From Candidatus Dormiibacterota bacterium (lineage in GTDB: Bacteria > Acidobacteriota > Polarisedimenticolia > Gp22-AA2), in assembly GCA_035635555.1 (NCBI GenBank), contig DASQAT010000010.1, forward strand, positions 19,275 through 83,274: a stretch of 64,000 bases of DNA, read 5' to 3'. The notes under the pieces were generated by a model that was not told the origin of the DNA, made no database searches, and worked only from the letters and a program-made list of their open reading frames with translations. This document shows positions 63,929 through 64,000 of the stretch, piece by piece. Numbering within the stretch: position 1 is the first letter of the stretch; each line of letters begins with the position of its first letter. The position numbers and the translations under genes were made by a program.

Positions 63929-64000
63929 GCCCGCCCTTTCACCATCGCCCGCACGCGCGCAACCAGAGCCCGGGTGGACAGGCCGACCTCGTCGAAGATC
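63925..64000 (-). CDS. C-terminal end of an unidentified gene
   Basis: Only the last 24 residues are in the window: IFDEVGLSTRALVARVRAMV and a short basic end. The gene overlaps pepA by 4 nt and lies first in the operon. The sequence recalls C-termini of transketolase-like proteins, but 24 residues are not enough to assign it. Confidence 0.5.
   Translation of the reverse strand, partial: IFDEVGLSTRALVARVRAMVKGRA

Overview
This 64 kb window is chromosomal sequence from a high-GC, diderm (Gram-negative type) bacterium. It carries an ApbE/FMN-binding/porin operon, PpiD, GmhA, a complete mre/rod operon, RNase G plus RNase Y, MutS2, a futalosine-pathway menaquinone gene (mqnE) and a secreted MopE/thrombospondin-3 repeat protease. 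That mix fits Acidobacteriota or a neighbouring phylum best. This is inference: no rRNA gene or other decisive marker is present. Genes are packed tightly, many overlapping by 4 nt (ATGA, GTGA, TTGA), and starts are often GTG or TTG. I saw no tRNA, rRNA, CRISPR array, insertion sequence or T-tailed terminator.

Layout. 1-0.9 kb: end of a PgeF/YfiH protein and gmhA. 0.96-6.1 kb (minus): five overlapping genes, apbE - porin - FMN-binding protein - small heme-b-like membrane protein - TPR protein, behind one strong promoter with a 19-bp Fur-like dyad just downstream of the predicted start. 6.2-8.5 kb (plus): thioesterase, a decayed gene end, and an FHA-GAF histidine kinase. 8.5-15.4 kb (minus): mreB-mreC-mreD-mrdA-rodA-rng. 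15.6-18.6 kb (minus): FecR-domain protein and GGDEF protein. 18.8-21.3 kb (plus): ppiD and a TPR protein. 21.3-25.1 kb (minus): a large secreted gluzincin-like protein with MopE repeats and a small partner. 25.3-26.8 kb (plus): a cysteine-desulfurase homologue that has lost its PLP lysine. 26.8-31.3 kb (minus): DUF1015 protein, a secreted protein, a hybrid histidine kinase. 31.5-32.4 kb (plus): a DsbA-like protein with an extra Cys-rich domain. 32.4-35.4 kb (minus): a TMTC-like glycosyltransferase with TPRs and a partner. 35.5-35.7 kb: a 140-bp palindromic element. 35.8-38.2 kb (plus): mutS2. 38.2-42 kb: hypothetical proteins, an HTH protein and a NicO-like metal transporter.

42-48.5 kb (minus): rny-thiC-mqnE-pabC-pabB, preceded by a strongly structured, promoter-bearing noncoding segment (candidate 6S-like RNA). 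49-50.3 kb (minus): elbB-like, moaD, moaE. 50.8-56.8 kb (plus): an IclR regulator, corrinoid protein, MetV-like and MetF-type methylene-THF reductase parts, a pterin-dependent methyltransferase and a RACo-type activator. Together these form a one-carbon methyl-transfer module with no substrate-specific methyltransferase I in view. 56.8-58.8 kb (minus): gamma-carbonic-anhydrase-like, nrnA, PH-like membrane protein. 58.9-64 kb (minus): an unidentified upstream gene, pepA, moaB and a 990-residue FAD/Fe-S oxidoreductase.

Promoters with a TTGACT/TTGCGG-type -35, a 16-18 bp spacer and a TATAAT/TATATT-type -10 can be read in front of most transcription units. Three genes for exported proteins appear to have almost no leader.
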